This document shows, piece by piece, positions 32,806-43,927 of a DNA stretch of 64,000 nucleotides. Made by a program: the position numbers and the translations under genes. The stretch is taken from contig OY727093.1 of NCBI GenBank assembly GCA_963402885.1, positions 31,433,409 to 31,497,408 of the forward strand, written 5' to 3'. Position 1 is the stretch's first letter, and each line of letters opens with the position of its first letter. The DNA is from Antedon bifida (taxonomy: Eukaryota; Echinodermata; Crinoidea; Comatulida; Antedonidae). Below the pieces are notes generated by a model. That model worked only from the letters and a program-made list of their open reading frames with translations, was not told where the DNA came from and made no database searches.

Positions 32806-35800
32806 TCAAGATCCGCTTTCTTGAGTTCGGACATGAGGAACTGTACTGGGACTAGAAAGCGCCACCATAGGCGTTGAATTTTGAATTGCGGTCGGATTTA
32901 CATAATTTGCATGAGGCTGGTCAGTGTTCTGAGGAACAGATGCCGGTGTAAACAATCGCTCGTGAATATCACGCAGCAACGGTAAGGTAACCTTAGACGG
33001 GAATGTGGGCGAGAAGCCCGGTAACGTCGTGTGCATAGTGGCGCGAGGTTGAATCATAAAGGGCAACGTTGAAGCAGGTTGCACTAATGCAGCGTTTGTC
33101 GTATTCCATGGCATTCGAAAGTTCTGCATTAATAGCTGATTGGCCGTAGCAGCCATTTGTGAGGCAGGTATTTGTTGCTGGCCTGGGAGAAGCCCAGTCT
33201 GTGCTTGATTTATAGGTCTACCTTGCAAAATTTGATTTGCAAATTGCGCAGTATGTTGATTAATTAACTGGTGGGGTTGTACAGATGTGTGTGGTGACAT
33301 TGTTTGGTCAGCGCTAAATTGTCTTTGTAAGTTCAACATTGTGGCATTAGCTTGATTCAACCCATTGGTTAGTAATGAAGTATCAACCAAGCCATCTTTG
33401 CCTGGTGTTGCAGGCGATATCATTGGCCGTGGCACGGTCATCATCCCTGCATTAAACGTCCCTTGCGTCGTAGCTAATGTGCTTTGCGTATTTGGGCTGA
33501 AAGAATTCGTAGGAAAAGAGTTTCCAATTTGCATAGTATTGAGTCCGTTGAGGGAGTTTTGTCGCAACGTATCCTCCATTAATCTCGTGGCAGCAGCCTG
33601 TAGGTCACTAGGTAGTTCATTCGGGTCACCTTGATTCATTGATTCCTCTTGACTTGAGTTACTGTCCTGATCCGACATCATAGCGAATGAGAACTGATCA
33701 AGAGAAGCTTTAGCGTTGCTCACGTCGTTGGAGGCTTGAAGAAGAGCCCGCTCCAGTTCTTCTTGTTCTTCTGTGGTTGGCAAAAAATCACCATTTTTAC
33801 CTAAGAAAAAAATGATAAGCTTTTATAAGCTAGCTTGCCAACCAACTCATTACCATCAAGCAAGTTAAGGAAATTTGGATAATTCCACTACGCACCCAAG
33901 GCAGCCAGCAGTTACCCAGATGAATGACATGGACCAGTACACCGGGTTAACTCTACCCTACTGTTGAGAAGGATACACTTGGGTTTTTTTTAAGTGCACA
34001 CGAGCCAGACATGTACACAGGTTCTCCAGTTTTAAGTCTTTTCTGGAGAAGACTTGGTCGGGGAGGTTTAGGGCCACTCCGCCTTAACTACTAATCTACT
34101 CATCACCCACATTTAAACATCACCCAGTTATGTCTTTAACAATAATGCAGTATCTACAAACCTCCAAACATTTTGACTCCAAATATATCAGTCAGATCAT
34201 CTGCCTGAAGAGGTAACAAATTGGCAATATCGTTGTTTTCCAACACATCATCCTTGTCATCTCCATCAATCTGAAGGTCGGATGTATCGATCGGTAAGCC
34301 AGCATGGGCATCAAGATTAAAAGAGATATCACTGGCATCTATGCCATCGATACCATCAGGTGCTGGGCTTAGTTGAGATGTATCTATGCCAAGGTTTAAA
34401 GATGATAGCATCTCAAAACCTAGAGGTTCTATTCAAAGAAAAATTCAAGAAAATATAAGAAAAGACAGACAATAAGTATCATGCCCCATGAGGCACAGAA
34501 ATTATGCAATTATCATTTGTGGAGAGGGGTGTTCAATGAAAATTTCTACTTTTCGCCCTTCGAGGAGAAAGGGCTATTGTCGGTTAATCCAGGTAAGCTA
34601 GGCACGAAATAGACTATGAAATTTTAAAACAATTTCAGAACATCAACCACAGTGCTACTACAACAGTCAACTCACTGGAAACCAGACACTCTCAAAAACC
34701 TATTTTCTTTAAGTTCAAAGTGTTTAAATTCTTTTTCACCATTCAAACACATTCATGATATGCTTAAAAATATGATAGTGATATGACATCATCATGTCCA
34801 TATATGGGTGCATCACATTTTGTTGTCACATAAAGTTTGATAGAGTAGACAGGTCTTTAGGTATCTAATCTTATTAGCATTCTAAATGTTGTTATGGTAT
34901 GTCACCAACCTAATGGAGGTACAGGTTTCTGTGGACGGGCTGCTTTCGGTTGCTTCTTTTTCTTCTTCTTAAAAGGTCTTGTTAAGGCAGACGGCTTTGT
35001 CTTCTTCCTTGGTCTACGTGGTTTAGGTTGGCATTTCTGAAAAGATGACCAATTTATCAATTTATAGAGGTTCATTAAAACAGTGACAAGTGACTTGGTC
35101 AGTTGCATGAACAATATAAAGTAGATTCCCTTCTTTAGGACAAACATATTGAGGGATAATTTCCCTTAAAATAGGGGACACCTCTATTAAGGGAACAATT
35201 TATTGGGGCGCTGTTGGTCCTGAAAGTGTCCTCTCAATAGACTCAATTACATGTGTAACCTAAATTACTTTTCGGACTAACCAGACGAACTGTTCGGACT
35301 ACAAACAATTGAATAAATTTAATTTTTAGGTCAAATTGCATGTATCTTTTTATAATAGTAAAGTCAAATTGGTTAATCAGCTTGCGGCTTATGGAGTAAA
35401 TAGTAGAGTAGAAATAAGGTTTCACCTCAAAAAAATTGCAACAAAAGGTTTTTCAACGGATTTTGGTAGTATTGAGTGTACTAAATAACAGAAAAAAAGT
35501 CTCAAGAATTTCGACCACCGGAAAGTGTTTTTTTTCAAGATGGCCGCCAAAATAGATAAAAAGTTAAAATGTCCATACCTCCTAAACTACTTGGTCTATT
35601 GATATGATTTTGGTACCAACATACTCAGAACATACATATTTATATTCGCTATAATAGAACATTTTGGCCAAAAATGACCGGAAATACCATTTCTGACAAT
35701 TTGACCTTTGACCTTGATATGTTGTATCTTGGTAACAACTGACCGTAGGGAAACAAATGATGGCTCAAATTGTTCAGAATGTACATATTTACATTTATTG

Positions 35801-38800
35801 TAATGAGACATTTTGTCAAAAAATGGTTGGAAGTAAAGGTTATTGACCTTTAACTTTATCTGTGTATAATTTCCATATCTCGGCAACTATGTGTGGTAGA
35901 GATTTAAAATTGGGCTCTAAATACTGAGAATATACTTATTTATATTTACTCTAATGAAACAGTTTGACAAAAAATGACCAGAAACGACATGTTTGACCAT
36001 TGACCTTGATATGCTATATTTCGATAATGACTGACTGAGATACACCATTTATGGCTCAATTTGTTCAGAATATAATTATTTTTTATTTCGTATAATGGTC
36101 TAATCTACTTATGAAATAGAGAGCTTTCCTGGGAATCAAATAACTGTAATATTTATAAAGACCTTCAGAATATGAGTTCAAGTTCAAATTGTTCAGAACA
36201 TACTGTATACAATCTTAATAATAATAGTAAATAAAAAACCGAAAAGTAAACAAAAACAAATATAATAATAACTTTTAAATTTCTAATTATGGTATAGCAG
36301 CAATTGATTAGATATTGTGCATGTATTTAGTACGGCATCTTAAACAACTGTTCCAACTTCGTCTTCATCATCGCCATCAATCTCTCTATCTACGTTGTTC
36401 CATTCTTCTAGTTGACACACTCCCCAAACTGAAGTACATGCCAATCCATAGCTTCTACAACTGCAACATACATCCAGTAGTTACAATGGATGATTTTATA
36501 TCCTAAAACAGATTTCAATCTGGTTACATTAATCACTCTAGTAGGCCCCTTTGTCTAATCTGAAGTACATTTCTCGGTTTGTTGTATTTACATGATACAG
36601 TAAAAGTACCAGTAAGTCCGTGTCTTCTCCAATCAAAGTTACTGTATTATGTTCAGAGACTTCAACTGTTGCCAGAGCAATGTCAACATCGTTTTTTTTG
36701 TTTTTTTTTAAACCATATTTAATGAGGGTGATCCATCCAGCTATTGCTGATCATTAGGGACCCTCAGAGGTTCACAAGACAAACATATACACAAGATGCT
36801 CTACGTAAACAAAGTCTTATTACAAGTCTTTGGGAGTGGAGTAATTTGGTCCTTAGAAAAAATCCTGACATGTGACGGGACTTGAACTCAGGACCCTTGG
36901 AGTGGTAGCCAAGCATCATAACCATCAAGCCACAACTCCACTCGTTGGCTGCATGTCGTACAGGACATTCTTTTTTCTATAGCTCATATGAAAGCATGTT
37001 GATAAATTTGTGTTTGTTCTCATGCTTTGACAGGAATTCTTCTTTCTTTCCATCAAATTCAGTTAGGACAAATCTCTCTAGACGATGTAATGAAATATGA
37101 AGTCCGTTTCCACCCTCACTCTTCAAAGCCAAAGACATCTTTAGGAAGGCAAATAAATCAATAAATTGATAGAAAGTAACCTAGAATATGACACTGATGT
37201 GTGCCGATAGTTTCACTCAACCGCATCAGAAACTTCAAACTATCGAGGAGTTTGGATTAAAGGCCATGTCTATTCGTTTTGGAGCCAAGTCACTGGATTT
37301 CCCAAATAGCTACAGATGCAAGCTGTTTAATAAGAAAGTTGCTGAGGGTAAATAATTTATCAAACCTCAACAACTACTACCACCAACCTCATCTGCTACA
37401 AAATGTCACAGTCTTAGAGTATACTATCAAATCATGCAATGGATAAAGAAAGATAATACCATGGATGCTACCAAGTCGGGGAAGTTTTTAATAAAACATT
37501 TGTGCCAATAATGACGATTGAAACTGCTGCTTCAGAAGAACTTTTGAAAATCATCCATTGTAACTGTACTACTGGATGTAAAACTGTATGTTGCAGTTGT
37601 AGATGCTATGGATTGGCATGTACTTCAGTTTGGGGAGTGTGTCAACTAGAAGAATGGAACAACGTAGATAGAGAGATTGATGACGATGATGAAGACGAAG
37701 TTAAAAAAGTTGTTTAGGAAGCCGTACTAAATACATGCACAATATCCAATCAACTGCTGCTATACCGTAATTAGAAATTTAAAATTATTATTATATTTGT
37801 TTTTGTTTACTTTTCGGGTTTTTTATTCACTATTATTATTAAGAATGTATACAGTATGTTCTGAACAATTTGAACTTGAACTCATATTCTAAAAGTCTTT
37901 ATAAATATTACAGTTACCCAGGAAAGCTCTTAATTCCATGGGTAGATTAGACCATTATACGAAATAAAAATAATTATATTCTGAACAAATTGAGCCATAA
38001 ATAGTATGTCTCAGTCAGTCATTATCGAAATATAGCATATCAAGGTCAATCATCAAAAAATGTCGTTTCTGGTCATTTTTTGTCAAACTGTTTCATTAGA
38101 GTAAATATAAATAAGCATATGCTCAGTATTTAGAGCCCAATTTTAAATCTCTACCACACATAGTTGCCGAGATATGGACATTCTACATAGATAAAGGTTA
38201 AAGGTCAATAACCTTTACTTCTAACCATTTTTTGACAAAATGTCTCATTACAATAAATGTAAATATGTACATTCTGAACAATTTGAGTCACAATTTGTTT
38301 CCCTACGGTCAGTTGTTACCAAGATACAACATATCAAGGTCAAAGGTCAAACATGCAAGAAATAGCATTTCCGGTCATTTTTGGCCAAAATGTTCTATTA
38401 GGGCAAATATAAATATGTATGTTCTGAGTATTTTGGTACCAAAATCATATCAATAGACCAAGTAGTTTAGGAGGTATTGACATTTTAACGTTTTATCTAT
38501 TTTGGCGGCCATCTTGAAAAAAAACCACTTTCCGGTGGTCAAAATTCTTGAGACTTTTTTTCTGTTATTTAGTACACCCAATACTACCAAAATCCGTTGA
38601 AAAACCTTTTGTTGCAATTTTTTTGAGGTTGGCCCCTTTTTTTCATTAGTTCTACTCTACTAAAATGAAAAATCCACCTCATGAGTTGGGTTTTTGAAAC
38701 AGCTGGTTTATCTCAAAATTTACACCACATGCCACCATTACATGTGTAAATTGTAAAGTCTAAACAGGCTATATAAATGCGCAATTACAAAAACGTTTCA

Positions 38801-41800
38801 AACTAAATATTCAATACTAAGATATCAATTAACATTAGAAACAGCCCAGCAACAAATTTAACAACAATCGTTAGATAATTAAAGTGGTAATCTTACCAAA
38901 ACACTAGCATGGAAATCACAGAGAACTCTATCATTGTCAATGATAAAGGCAGTATTTGCACACTGTGTATAGTCTGACTGGATGCCTGTACATTGATAAA
39001 ATATCTGTTGATGTTCATTTTCTATAATATCTGATATAACAGTATAAGGTCACTAACATAGATCATTACATTACTATCCACAAATAATGCATTGGTATTA
39101 AGCTCTGTCTACACTATCAAAATAGTTTGACAAAAAAATGTGATGTGTCCAAATATGGTAGTGATATATATAATATATAAAAATTTAATCTGTAACTCTT
39201 ACAGAGTGTTCTAGATGGCATGTAATAAATAAATGCAGATTCAAAATAAGCGGGCCTTTGAGTTGTTAATGAAGGCTTGTCTGACCATTCCAACATTATC
39301 GAGAACCTGTTTGAATAACGTGTTCGTATTTCTACCACGCTTAAATGTGATATGACATCATCATGTCCATATTTGGGCACATCCCATTTTTTTGTCACAT
39401 AAAGTTTGATAGTGTAGACAAGGTTTAGGGTTTTGTATAACACCAGGTAATGGCTACTGTAACAATGTCAGTAAAAAGGATTAATTTACATGACTATAAT
39501 AAGATGTTTGATACTGTTAAAAAACAAAAAGGGTTGAACATAGATAATGTGTGATTGTGCTTATCTGCAACATATTATTAAAATAAAATAATACAACAGA
39601 AAAAGGATACGGTTGAAGCAATGTGTTGCAAAAGGCATGCTCTTTGCTCCACACTCTTTGCCATCTTCATCTTTAAAACAACAATCAGGGGCGTGACAAA
39701 CTTTCCGATGCTTTTCTCTGTTTAAAAAAACAAAACACATTAACAATTACTCACTATTAAATATACATACAAACAGTTAACAGTATACAGTATAGTGTAG
39801 TGAACTGGGAATATGATGTCTTAATTCATTAATGAATTGTAGGGGTGTATTCTATTGATAAATATATTTTTTAATTGTAACTAAATTTATTTTTATGAGG
39901 CTAAAACATTTGTATCATAGATACTTTATCTAAAGCTCTGTCTACACTATCAAACTAGTTTGACAAAAAAAGAGTGATGTGCCCAAATATTGTAGTGATA
40001 TGCTTCAATATGGTAGTGTTATGACATCATCATGTCCACATCACATTTTTTTGTCACATATTAAGTTTGAAAGTGTGGACAGAGCTTTAAATATTGTAGA
40101 TCTTCATCTAATATTCAACGAATCACATGTTTCTTTTCAGCTTTTTGTTCCAATAACAAGGATCTTTCATTACAAATATTTTGAAAAACATACCGTCTAG
40201 GTAATTGGTTTTTGATTTCTAGAAGTAACTTTGTCGTTGATGCTACGTGTTGCCTGGTGGCTTCTGATAGAGCTAAGCATGATGCACGCTCCGACGCTTG
40301 TTCACGCTTCGACGACTCTGACCTCAACGCTAACAGACAGTTCTTACGAACATGAGATTTAAGTTGTTTTAAATAATCACTACGAGATATTTCAGTGCTA
40401 CTTCTGAAAGGGAAATTAAGAGTTAAATGCAATCACTTAGAAAGTGTATTACAAAAATTTATTTAAATAATCACGAAGAGATATTTCAGTGCTACCTCTA
40501 GAAGGGAAAAAAGAGTTACATGCAATAAATTAGAGAGTGTATTACAAAAATTAAACATACATGATGGTTACAGTACTAATAGTAGTACGTATAAATGACT
40601 ACTTAATGTTATAAATAGATAAATATATCATAATTGTGACTGTGAAACCATGGAGGTATACATCTATGGTAAAACAAACAAATAATAATAATGTAGTTTT
40701 AGCCTTTCTTTCAATGTGTTGTTCATTTATGTGTAATAGACGATGCTTCCTATTGTGGAACTTGTTTTTGTAAGTTGGATAAATTCTTGGCAACAGTATT
40801 ATTTTAAAATTACATAAAAACAAAACATTGGCAAATACAGAGTTATACAGTATCTAAATAAAATACTGTACAAACACTCAATCTGTCTACATAGCTATCT
40901 CCAATTTCTTTTCCTATTTAATTATAGCATCTTCGCATACAGTATATAACACAATACTCAAGGTCACAATCATAAAGTACATACATAGTGTGTAAAATAT
41001 ATTATTACTATTTATCCTAAAATTAACCCGAACAAAAGGTCTACTGTCCTTTCTGCTGCAGTATTAGCACACTTACAGGAAGTTTGAGTCCATTACAAGC
41101 CAGTCCTTTGAAATTTGATTTTTATAATATGATTATATATTCATTTCATTTATTTCGTTTTTTATAAATAATAACAAAATCACAAGGTACAGAATTGCTA
41201 CATACTTTTTTGTTTCTTCATCAGATGGTGAGAAAGATGTCCTATGACAAACAGGAATTTGGTTACTTTCTTTTTCACTATCTTCATCTTCAGAGTCTTC
41301 TAAACCTAAACAATTTTTAATAACGTGTTATTGGAGAATAATGTACAAAATAAATACTATTAAAAAATGAAACAATAATTGTTACAAAATTTATCAAATG
41401 TATGATGTAATTGTGAATGTTTTGTTTGTTTTACCATGTTTCTGTCGGGGAAAACAATTTTTCCATCTACACATTTTGTATGGAACAAATAAAGATGTGA
41501 TTTGATTATGTATTTGGAAGCTAAGAAATTATGATATTATTACATTTTGATTTAAAACTACATGTTCCAATGGATACAGTAACTTTAGAAACTATTGCTC
41601 TGTCTACACTATCAAACTTTATGTGACGAAAAAATGTGATCTGCCCATATATGGACATTATGATGTCATATCACTACCGGAACCATATTTGGGCAAATCA
41701 CACTTCTTTTGTCAAACTAGTGTAGAGCTTAAATCTGTACAACTAGTTTCAAACATGCAAAACAAATTAACTCCAACAATAGAAAATAGCTCCTTTACAG

Positions 41801-43927
41801 AGTCAGGAAGTTCACACATAAAACATGCATGGGATATCCTATTGTTCACTGTAGTAGAAATTAAACTGTTTAATAAATAATATTAATATCACATTAACAG
41901 TGTGTAAAGCTTTGTTTACACTATCTAACTAGTGTGTGATGTGCCCAAATATGGTAGTGATATGACATCATCATGTCCATATAATGGGCACATCACATTT
42001 GTTTTGTCACATAAAGTCTAGACAGAGCTTAAACTTAGTTTTAATCTGATAGACTGTGTCTTGTTCATTTGTTACTATCTAGAGAAAGGTAACAACAATA
42101 AGTGATGCTACCATAATGATTTATAGTAGAAAATGCAGTACAAAACTATGTTTCTAATCAGACATCAGATGCTATTCAAACAAATTCCCTGGTAATGTAT
42201 ACGAATTCATCTTACCTAACGGAAATAGATCTAGATTCCGATGCTCTTCCGCTCGGTATAAATCCTTTAATTTATCAACTTCTTCAATGTCCGTTTTCTC
42301 AATAAAAACCTGCCTTGGTCGTTTTGGTCTTGCTTGTAATATTGGCACATTGGGTGGCAGATAGGGAGGTGGAATATGGAATGGTTTACTATTAGAATTA
42401 AGCCCTTTACCATCTGCTGTAGAGCAACTACTGCTAACGTTAGTTCTTGAATTAGAATTTGAATTTTCCTGAAACGTTCTAAAAGGGGGTAAAGTTTCAA
42501 GCTGAGCTGCCGGGAAAGGTGAACATTTTGGTGGTTGTTTTAATTTTTTCGCTCGTTCTAAAATCTGTTTTTGTCTTTGTAAATGCAGACGGACTTTATT
42601 CTGTTCCAGTTTATCGTAAAAATTGTCCCGAGTTTTGCTTTGTCCGAGCGATTTACTAATTTTCGATTTCGACTTTGGTTTGCTCTGAGTGTCCGAGCTA
42701 CTGCCAGCATGATTATCAACATGGTGGTCAATTATTTTCTTTGGAGGAAGCGAAAGAAGATGAGCTACGATTGAATTAACGTGAGAAGCAGCTTCGGGCG
42801 ATGAGAAATTGTTAATTTTTTCCTCCTGCATCTTTTGTTGGTTAATGATGCTTTCAATAAGGTCCATGTCGCCAATGTTGCTGGCAACTGAGTTATTGAG
42901 ATAAGAGGGTAATTCATCTTTTGTATCCTTATTGTCCCCATTTTTACTATTTGCTTCTGTATTTTTCTTTTGTTTTGTTCGTTTTGGTACAAGTCCCAAA
43001 ACTTGCATGTGACTGTTGCAGTATCTGAAATTAAATAAAATCAAAATCAATCAAATCAATGATTGTATTTGCTGATTACAATAATAATAATAACACGTTA
43101 TTTCATTTTTTAACAGCGCCACAAACATGAATACATGTAATCTCATTCTCTAGATAGGGACATTCACAAACACACATTACAGGTAACGGTAGTAGGAAAT
43201 TTTGTTTGATGACATCACAAAAAAGATACCAACCTCTCTATGAGCATACAAATATACATTTACTCCATCCCTTATTCATTGTACAGTACAATGAACAGGA
43301 GTGTACAGTACAATGAATAGGAGTGTACAGTATGTTATTTTCACATATTTGTAAAGACACTTTGTACACTGAAAATGGCAGTACTCCATCTGTCATTTAT
43401 TACTGTGGTGGATCACCATGTTTACATGCAGTACAAACAGAGAGATCCAACCCACACTTCCACTTTAAATCTCTGTCTACACTATCAAACTTTATGTGAC
43501 AAAAAATGAGATGTGCCCATATATGGACATTATGATATATCACTACCATAGTTGGACATATCACCACCATATTTGGGAACATCACACTTTTTTTGTCAAA
43601 CTAGTTTGATAGTGTAGAGTTTTAGGATGGGATTGAAATGTGAAATGTTGTAGCCATACACCAAACTGTACACAAAGGTATAAAATAAAGCATTGAGGCA
43701 ACAACTCACTTTCTTTCTTGGTCTTCCGGTATAGGATTAGTGCATCGTAAATTGTTGTATTTGGCGACAAATTCACATTGCTTGAATGGCGCAGACTTGT
43801 CTTCTAACACGTGGCGTATGCAAAAAGCAAAGCCCTTTAATCGTCTTTGTTTACATAATTTGTTACTGTATGAGCAGAGTGGTTTGTTGTCAACGTCGGA
43901 ATAGTGTATGTGCTTTCCCTCATACAT
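32806..43927 (-). CDS. INO80D: INO80 complex subunit D
   Basis: Nine minus-strand exons: 43927-43710, 43024-42216, 41305-41206, 40403-40194, 39717-39611, 39030-38897, 35036-34910, 34428-34162, 33800-32806; 988 aa, close to human INO80D. It is a nuclear, metazoan-specific accessory subunit of the INO80 chromatin remodeller. The N-terminus MYEGKHIHYSDVDNKPLCSY through CIRHVLEDKSAPFKQCEFVA is a C3H-C3H zinc module; a second copy is CHAPDCCFKDEDGKECGAKS with HCFNHI. Also visible: YCNSHMQVLGLVPKR, LDLFPLGLEDSEDEDSE, the basic RPRKKTKPSALTRPFKKKKK, KNGDFLPTTEEQEELERAL, and a long Q/N/S/T-rich C-terminal exon. The junction after exon 39611 uses a U12-type donor and restores the conserved HCFNHI. An intron of 3.9 kb contains a foldback transposon. 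Confidence 0.93.
33893..34115 (-). mobile_element. SINE family B, reversed and diverged
   Basis: Contains ACCAGTACACCGGGTTAACT and TTTAAGTGCACACGAGCCAG, the reverse of the family body (ACCCCGGTGTACTAGTAC, CTCATGTGCACTTTAAA). Head region is weak. INO80D last intron. Confidence 0.5.
34752..34858. mobile_element. MITE family 1, right half
   Basis: ATGATAGTGATATGACATCA through AAAGTTTGATAGAGTAGACA; left terminal repeat missing. Confidence 0.7.
35148..35250. mobile_element. Pogo-like MITE remnant (GGGGACAC / GTGTCC)
   Basis: TATTGAGGGATAATTTCCCT on the left and GTGTCCTCTCAATAGACTCA on the right are imperfect inverted repeats resembling the element at 16148-16258. INO80D intron. Confidence 0.4.
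36690..36950 (-). mobile_element. SINE family A nested in the foldback element
   Basis: Minus-strand copy with tRNA-like head (GGAGTTGTGGCTTGATGGTT; B box GAGTTCAAGTCC) and body GGATTTTTTCTAAGGACCAA, AAGACTTGTAATAAGACTTT, ending in an A-rich region (poly-T on plus). Inserted in the spacer between the two arms. Confidence 0.7.
37195..37717 (+). pseudogene. CXC (tesmin-like) transposon-associated protein fragment
   Basis: Plus strand. Frame one gives CADSFTQPHQKLQTIEEFGL and, after a TAA, LLPPTSSATKCHSLRVYYQI then MQWIKKDNTMDATKSG; after a one-base slip the frame at 37502 gives PIMTIETAASEELLKIIHCN then CTTGCKTVCCSCRCYGLACT, SVWGVCQ, an acidic stretch and a stop at 37717. The Cys pattern CNCxxGCKTxxCSCRxxGLxCT is a CXC domain as found in proteins carried by repetitive elements of invertebrates. 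One stop and one frameshift show decay. The left arm contains a reversed partial copy (36315-36497). Confidence 0.6.
39031..39610 (-). other. U12-type GT-AG intron of INO80D
   Basis: Exon ends TTC AAC C and the intron starts GTATCCTTTTT, the exact minor-spliceosome donor consensus; it ends TATATCAG. Joining C|AT gives HCFNHIIENEHQQIF, restoring the conserved HCF-x-HI segment of INO80D. A branch candidate ACCTTATAC lies 15-20 nt before the acceptor, a partial match to the U12 branch site. The intron contains a MITE (39099-39428). Confidence 0.65.
39099..39428. mobile_element. MITE family 1 copy split by a ~185-bp insertion
   Basis: Left half (AAGCTCTGTCTACACTATCA ... ATATGGTAGTGATAT) and right half (GTGATATGACATCATCATGT ... 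AGTTTGATAGTGTAGACAAG) are separated by unrelated sequence at about 39166-39350. Confidence 0.75.
39931..40090. mobile_element. MITE family 1 copy
   Basis: Ends TAAAGCTCTGTCTACACTAT and AAAGTGTGGACAGAGCTTTA. INO80D intron, 105 bp from exon 40403-40194. Confidence 0.85.
40371..40560. repeat. ~97-bp tandem duplication covering an INO80D exon boundary
   Basis: AAATAATCACTACGAGATATTTCAGTGCTACTTCTGAAAGGG at 40371 recurs near 40468 as AAATAATCACGAAGAGATAT then TTCAGTGCTACCTCTAGAAG, with matching following sequence. The first copy holds the acceptor and first ~33 nt of exon 40403-40194; the second copy keeps an AG at the same position (CCCTTCTAG). Confidence 0.85.
41597..41732. mobile_element. MITE family 1 copy
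   Basis: GCTCTGTCTACACTATCAAA to CAAACTAGTGTAGAGCTT with central TATGGACATTATGATGTCAT. INO80D intron. Confidence 0.8.
41905..42032. mobile_element. MITE family 1 copy
   Basis: Ends GTAAAGCTTTGTTTACACTA and AAGTCTAGACAGAGCTTAA. About 180 bp from exon 43024-42216. Confidence 0.8.
43285..43335. repeat. 25-bp direct repeat
   Basis: GTACAATGAACAGGAGTGTA followed directly by GTACAATGAATAGGAGTGTA in INO80D intron 1. Confidence 0.8.
43464..43624. mobile_element. MITE family 1 copy
   Basis: Ends AAATCTCTGTCTACACTATC and AGTTTGATAGTGTAGAGTTT. About 85 bp 3' of INO80D exon 1 donor. Confidence 0.8.

Larger units (their letters stand above)
35402..38661. mobile_element. Foldback transposon with ~1.1-kb inverted arms
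   Basis: Outer ends TAGTAGAGTAGAA and TTCTACTCTACTA are inverted, and the inversion continues through the whole of 35402-36497 versus 37553-38661 with moderate divergence. Each arm has AAGATGGCCGCCAAAATAGA or its complement (a YY1-like motif) and several imperfect internal units of ~120-130 bp (repeated 'TGACCTTTGACCTTGATATG'-like text). The ~1.05-kb centre holds a decayed CXC-domain coding sequence and a nested SINE. It sits in the 3.9-kb INO80D intron. Confidence 0.85.
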
